The notes under the pieces: generated by a model
Database searches by the model: none
What the model was told of the DNA's origin: nothing
The model's input: only the letters and a program-made list of their open reading frames with translations
Translations under genes and position numbers: made by a program
Shown here: positions 4,561-7,405 of the stretch, in pieces
How positions within the stretch are numbered: the stretch's first letter is position 1
Layout: every line of letters starts with the position of its first letter
Assembly: GCA_029862285.1 (NCBI GenBank)
Contig: JAOTXR010000097.1
Location: 1-7,405, forward strand
Direction: 5' to 3'
Length of the DNA: 7,405 nt
From: Gammaproteobacteria bacterium
Lineage (GTDB): Bacteria; Pseudomonadota; Gammaproteobacteria; Steroidobacterales; JABDKV01

Positions 4561-6120
4561 GTGAGTGATGAACCGCTCATCCTCGCTATCGACTTTGGCA
4601 CTCAGAGTGTTCGCGCCATCCTGTTTGATCTAAGCGGCCACGAACATGCCCACGCCACAATAACTATAAACGAACCACAGGCACCTAAACCTGGCTGGGT
4701 GGAACAGGATGCAGACTACCTGTGGGATAGCCTGTGCCAGGCGTGTCGCCAACTCTGGACAGACCCCGGATTCAAACAGCGGATTGCGGCCGTCGCTTTG
4801 TCCACAATGCGTTCCTCCGTGGTCCCGGTCGATACCAATGGCCGGGCCCTGAGACCGGTCATTTTGTGGCCGGATCAACGCCGCACCCGTGGCGTACCAC
4901 CGGTGAATGGCTGGCACGGGCTGCTGCATGGTCTGGCCGGCGTTCGCGATACAGTTGCCTATTTCCAGGCCGAGGCCGAAGCAAACTGGCTGCCGACACA
5001 CGAACCGGATATCTGGTCGCGGACTCACCGCTATTTGATGCTATCCGGTTATCTCATTCAGCGTTTGACGGGCGAATTTCGCGACTCCAGCGGTTCGCAA
5101 GTAGGCTACGTGCCTTTTGATTTCAAACGCCGGTGCTGGGCCGCAAAATCCAGCTGGAAATGGCGGGCATTGCCGTGGATGCGATCGGAGCTACTGCCCG
5201 ATCTGGTACAACCCGGCGATGAAATCGGAACAATTCAGCCGCGGGCAGCAGAGCAAACAGGCATACCGGTCGGAACCAGAATGATCGCCGCGGCAGCTGA
5301 CAAGGCCTGCGAAGTATTGGGTGCCGGGGCAACGCAGACAAATGTCGCGTGCTTGAGTTATGGCACTGCTGCAACTGTCAATGTCACTTCTCAAAAATAT
5401 ATCGAGCCTATTCCAATGGTGCCGCCCTACCCCTCGGCGATGCCCGAAGCATGGAACCTGGAAATACAAATAAGCCGGGGGTTCTGGTTGGTTAGTTGGT
5501 TCAAGTCGGAATTCGGGCAGCCTGAGATTGAACGGGCGGAGCAACTCGGTGTCTCCGCGGAAATGCTAATTGACGAGTTGCTGGAAAAATCCGTCCCCGG
5601 CGCAATGGGGCTCCTGGCACAACCATACTGGTCGCCCGGATTACGCTCACCCGGGCCTGAAGCACGCGGTGCGATCGTTGGATTTTCCAGCATTCACACG
5701 CGTGCCGATGTTTATCGTGCATTGCTCGAGGGCATAGTTTATGCGCTGCGCGAGGGCAAGGAACGCATAGAGCGACGCAGCCGGCACCGCGTAGACAGTC
5801 TACGTGTCGCTGGCGGCGGCTCGCGTGGCAATGCGGTCATGCAACTGACTGCCAATATATTTGGCTTACCTGTCGCGCGACCCCATAACACCGAAACATC
5901 GGCGCTCGGCGCGGCAATAAATGCTGCGGTGGGTCTGGGCCTGCATCCCGATTACGCCACTGCGACTAAAGCAATGACGCACACCGGGGATGTCTTTGAT
6001 CCCGATCCGGCCACCAGCGAACTCTATGAGGCGCTATACCAGCAAACCTATTTGCCACTGTACGAAAAGCTCAAGCCGATTTACCGCGCCATGCGTGAAC
6101 TGACCGGATTCCGTCCTTGA
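4561..6120 (+). CDS. FGGY-family carbohydrate kinase
   Basis: This 519-residue cytosolic kinase, of normal length for the family, transfers phosphate from ATP to a sugar or polyol. The N-terminal ATPase-fold phosphate loop is AIDFGTQSVRAILFD (residues 9-23). WPDQRR (103-108) corresponds to the substrate-contacting W-D-R region, and D247 in AAADKACEVLGAG is the expected catalytic base. The C-terminal half has the CLSYGTAATV segment and the nucleotide-binding VAGGGSRGN (416-424). The sequence resembles uncharacterised FGGY kinases such as the YgcE-like group more than classical glycerol or xylulose kinases, so substrate is left open. Translation starts at GTG 4561 right after the amidohydrolase stop; no strong Shine-Dalgarno is seen, so coupling to the upstream gene is likely. 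No sugar transporter or isomerase is in the window to hint at the substrate. Confidence 0.92.
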   Translation: MSDEPLILAIDFGTQSVRAILFDLSGHEHAHATITINEPQAPKPGWVEQDADYLWDSLCQACRQLWTDPGFKQRIAAVALSTMRSSVVPVDTNGRALRPVILWPDQRRTRGVPPVNGWHGLLHGLAGVRDTVAYFQAEAEANWLPTHEPDIWSRTHRYLMLSGYLIQRLTGEFRDSSGSQVGYVPFDFKRRCWAAKSSWKWRALPWMRSELLPDLVQPGDEIGTIQPRAAEQTGIPVGTRMIAAAADKACEVLGAGATQTNVACLSYGTAATVNVTSQKYIEPIPMVPPYPSAMPEAWNLEIQISRGFWLVSWFKSEFGQPEIERAEQLGVSAEMLIDELLEKSVPGAMGLLAQPYWSPGLRSPGPEARGAIVGFSSIHTRADVYRALLEGIVYALREGKERIERRSRHRVDSLRVAGGGSRGNAVMQLTANIFGLPVARPHNTETSALGAAINAAVGLGLHPDYATATKAMTHTGDVFDPDPATSELYEALYQQTYLPLYEKLKPIYRAMRELTGFRP

Positions 6121-6142
6121 ATTGATGGCATAATTGCATCAC

Positions 6143-6418
6143 GTGACCCGGTTCAACCACAGCATACTTTTCTTCTTTGCCATTGCGCTGGCTCTGCTGT
6201 GCACCGCAGTGATGATGCTGTACCTGGACACGCTTTGGAACGACGCGGCCTTCGTGCCACTGGTCGCGACAGCCCTTGTGGTCTCGCTGGTATTGCCCGC
6301 CATCGCAGCCGTGGCCAGTCTCCGATTTCTCAGGTGGCGACAACCGCTGGCTGCCTGGCTGGTTTTCTATGCCTTGACCGCCGGGATGGCCCTCCTGTTC
6401 GGTCGACAGTTGCTCTGA
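6143..6418 (+). CDS. Small three-helix inner-membrane protein, unknown function
   Basis: About 91 residues with three clear hydrophobic segments: FNHSILFFFAIALALLCTAV (roughly 4-23, extending to MMLYL), FVPLVATALVVSLVLPAIAA (about 35-54) and PLAAWLVFYALTAGMALLFG (about 68-87). A short RFLRWRQ basic loop lies between the second and third, suggesting it faces the cytoplasm. There is no cysteine pair or catalytic motif and no family I recognise. It follows the kinase stop by 22 bases and is probably the last gene of that operon. The start is uncertain: GTG at 6143 is chosen, but TTG at 6134 (three residues longer, with a weak GATGG at 6124-6128) is equally possible. Reality is supported by membrane topology and position rather than by homology. 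Confidence 0.65.
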   Translation: MTRFNHSILFFFAIALALLCTAVMMLYLDTLWNDAAFVPLVATALVVSLVLPAIAAVASLRFLRWRQPLAAWLVFYALTAGMALLFGRQLL

Positions 6419-6503
6419 CGCGTCGGTTTTCTTTACAACCCATATTAGTGTTTGCTTGAACTAGTGCTAATAAGCGTTTGTTTATACAAGGATATAGCCT
6501 ACT
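6419..6503. other. Upstream region of the sigma-54 promoter
   Basis: This AT-rich gap separates the kinase operon from the DUF5658-like gene. GACGCGTC (6417-6424) is an 8-base palindrome overlapping the preceding stop. Around 6446-6480 there is a repeated TAGTG and a weak inverted repeat GCTT/AAGC (6454-6457 with 6472-6475) that could be an activator site for the RpoN promoter, although it is short. AAGGA (6488-6492) is Shine-Dalgarno-like, 11 bases before TTG 6504. No terminator is visible after the stop at 6418. Confidence 0.35.
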
Positions 6504-6520
6504 TTGGCACGGTTGTTGCT
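6504..6520 (+). promoter_or_regulatory. Sigma-54 (RpoN) promoter, full consensus match
   Basis: TTGGCACGGTTGTTGCT matches the sigma-54 consensus TGGCACG-N4-TTGCW at every fixed position, with exact spacing between GG (6506-6507, -24) and GC (6518-6519, -12). Transcription is expected about 12 bases after the -12 C, near 6531, on the same strand as the DUF5658-like gene. Eleven fixed bases plus one two-fold base give odds of about one in 8 million per position, so chance in this window is unlikely. RpoN promoters need an ATP-driven activator; in exosortase bacteria PrsR is one known candidate, but no activator gene is in the window. Confidence 0.82.
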
Positions 6521-6530
6521 GCAACAGGGT

Positions 6531-7022
6531 ATGTCTTACCCCAGCTCAGTCGCCGTTTCCACCGAGCGCCCGGCACCGTCCGGCAGACGTTTCACCGCCG
6601 ACCGTCGCCAGTCGCTGTCCGCCGTCAATCTGAGACACCTCGGTGTCCAAGCCCGGCGTCACGCCGTTCGCCGCTCGGAAGAGACAGTCGGCTATGTCGA
6701 CCGGTATGAACCACAGTTGCTGTTCCTGGGTATGTCCATTGTCCTGTGCTCATGCCTGGATGCATTCTTTACCCTGAATCTGCTGCAGGCCGGTGCTGTC
6801 GAGCTCAATGCATTGATGGCCCGGCTGATCGAGTCGGATATCCAGGCCTTTGTTAACGCCAAGATCGGTCTCACCTGCCTGTGTGTCACGTTGCTGGTGA
6901 TTCACAACAAATTCAAGGTCTTTCTGGTGCTCAATGTCGAAAACCTGCTACAGGCCATTCTCGTCGGCTACATGTGCCTGGTGGCCTATGAAGTCTTCCT
7001 GCTGAGCTATCCGCCGCTCTGA
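6531..7022 (+). CDS. DUF5658-like membrane protein
   Basis: From ATG 6531 this is a 163-residue protein. Residues 1-60 are hydrophilic, rich in Arg, Ser and Pro, and likely disordered and cytoplasmic. The rest is membrane-embedded: helix one LLFLGMSIVLCSCLDAFFTLNLL (about 63-85), a loop GAVELNALMARLIESD, helix two around AFVNAKIGLTCLCVTLLVIH (106-125), and one or two helices from about 131 to 160. The pattern LDAFFTLNLLQAGAVELN followed by KIGLT is what I recognise as the DUF5658 family, whose function is unknown. The frame is also open from TTG 6504, which has AAGGA at 6488-6492, and this would encode nine more residues. However, a consensus sigma-54 promoter occupies 6504-6520 with its start point predicted at 6531, so transcripts from it cannot encode the longer form. 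The ATG has only AGGG one to four bases before it. Confidence 0.8.
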   Translation: MSYPSSVAVSTERPAPSGRRFTADRRQSLSAVNLRHLGVQARRHAVRRSEETVGYVDRYEPQLLFLGMSIVLCSCLDAFFTLNLLQAGAVELNALMARLIESDIQAFVNAKIGLTCLCVTLLVIHNKFKVFLVLNVENLLQAILVGYMCLVAYEVFLLSYPPL

Positions 7023-7115
7023 AAACGCCCCGGCAGTTCGAACCTTTCCTGTTCCTGGCATTCTATTATTACTGATACGATGACTTTTCCGGCACCGGCT
7101 GGAGGTTGAGAAGTA

Positions 7116-7405
7116 ATGTTGCGACAGATAGCTGTAATTCTTCCGGTTTTCCTGGCGGGGATTATTTTGGGCACATGGGCCAGGGAACCCCAGGGTGAAC
7201 CCAGGCCAACCGAGGTACGCGATTTCGATCATGCCGCAGACTACGCACGGCTGGAGCAAATGATTTCCTCGCTGACCGAAATCGTCAATTTGGAAGTAGC
7301 CGAGCGCGGCAGGCTGGAAGAGCAGATCGCCGGTCTGGCGGATCAGGTGGCCTTGCTGGCCGGGGAGCGCACGACCAGGAAGGACCAGCCAACGCAACAG
7401 CAGCT
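7116..7405 (+). CDS. Membrane-anchored coiled-coil protein, N-terminal part (partial)
   Basis: The frame is open from ATG 7116 to the window end, giving 96 residues without a stop. GGAGG at 7101-7105 lies 10 bases upstream. The sequence starts MLRQIAVILPVFLAGIILG, a signal anchor or uncleaved signal peptide, then a charged proline-containing linker (about 23-40), then heptad-like repeats from about 43 to 82 (LEQMISSLTEIVNLEVAERG and LEEQIAGLADQVALL) that predict a coiled coil. The bulk is probably periplasmic. The end becomes Gln/Thr/Lys-rich. The family cannot be named from this fragment. It sits 93 bases after the DUF5658-like gene in the same direction and could be co-transcribed with it, although TATTAT at 7064-7069 is an isolated -10-like match. 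Confidence 0.75.
   Translation, partial: MLRQIAVILPVFLAGIILGTWAREPQGEPRPTEVRDFDHAADYARLEQMISSLTEIVNLEVAERGRLEEQIAGLADQVALLAGERTTRKDQPTQQQ

Noticed and set aside
6452..6709. Alternative plus-strand frame overlapping the DUF5658-like gene
   Set aside because: It lacks a domain and a good ribosome binding site, and competes with the frame that carries the family motif and membrane helices.
6948..7397. Minus-strand 149-codon frame at the window end
   Set aside because: It is antisense to the partial + strand gene starting at 7116, which has GGAGG and a membrane-anchor start; its translation shows no domain.

Overview
The window suggests a chromosomal segment of a Gram-negative, exosortase-type bacterium, most likely an environmental gammaproteobacterium. 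The evidence is a complete PEP-CTERM surface protein, a GspA/ExeA-like ATPase of the kind found near exosortase/EPS loci, a probable DUF5658 membrane protein, GC-rich codon use and strong intrinsic terminators. Taxonomy is inferred from gene content only. There is no rRNA, tRNA, CRISPR array, transposase or phage gene.

Layout. 1-176: the last 12 codons of an upstream gene, a GC-rich hairpin, then a second hairpin feeding a strong + strand terminator (possible small RNA A). 177-985: a promoter region and the 203-residue PEP-CTERM protein. 986-1484: about 500 bases without a protein gene. It holds the PEP-CTERM terminator, an AT-rich hairpin that reads as a minus-strand terminator, and a heavily structured + strand segment with a promoter-like start and its own terminator (candidate RNA B). 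1485-2738 (minus): AAA ATPase fused to an FHA domain. 2739-2900: divergent promoter region. 2901-6418 (plus): a compact probable operon of an exported YtcJ-type amidohydrolase, an FGGY-family sugar kinase and a small three-helix membrane protein. 6419-7022: a sigma-54 (RpoN) promoter matching consensus at every fixed position, directly at the start of a DUF5658-like membrane protein gene. 7116-7405: the beginning of a membrane-anchored coiled-coil protein that runs off the end.

How it fits together. The PEP-CTERM protein, the AAA-FHA ATPase and the RpoN-linked DUF5658-like gene are consistent with an exosortase/extracellular-matrix lifestyle, in which PEP-CTERM genes are often under RpoN and the PrsK/PrsR two-component system. 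No exosortase, PrsK or PrsR is in the window, so the link is inferred. The amidohydrolase/kinase operon looks metabolic and may be unrelated. The most unusual items are the sigma-54 site whose predicted +1 falls on an ATG, the candidate structured RNA at 1354-1486, and the ATPase-FHA fusion with an ETTV tail motif resembling the phospho-switch of GarA-type FHA proteins.
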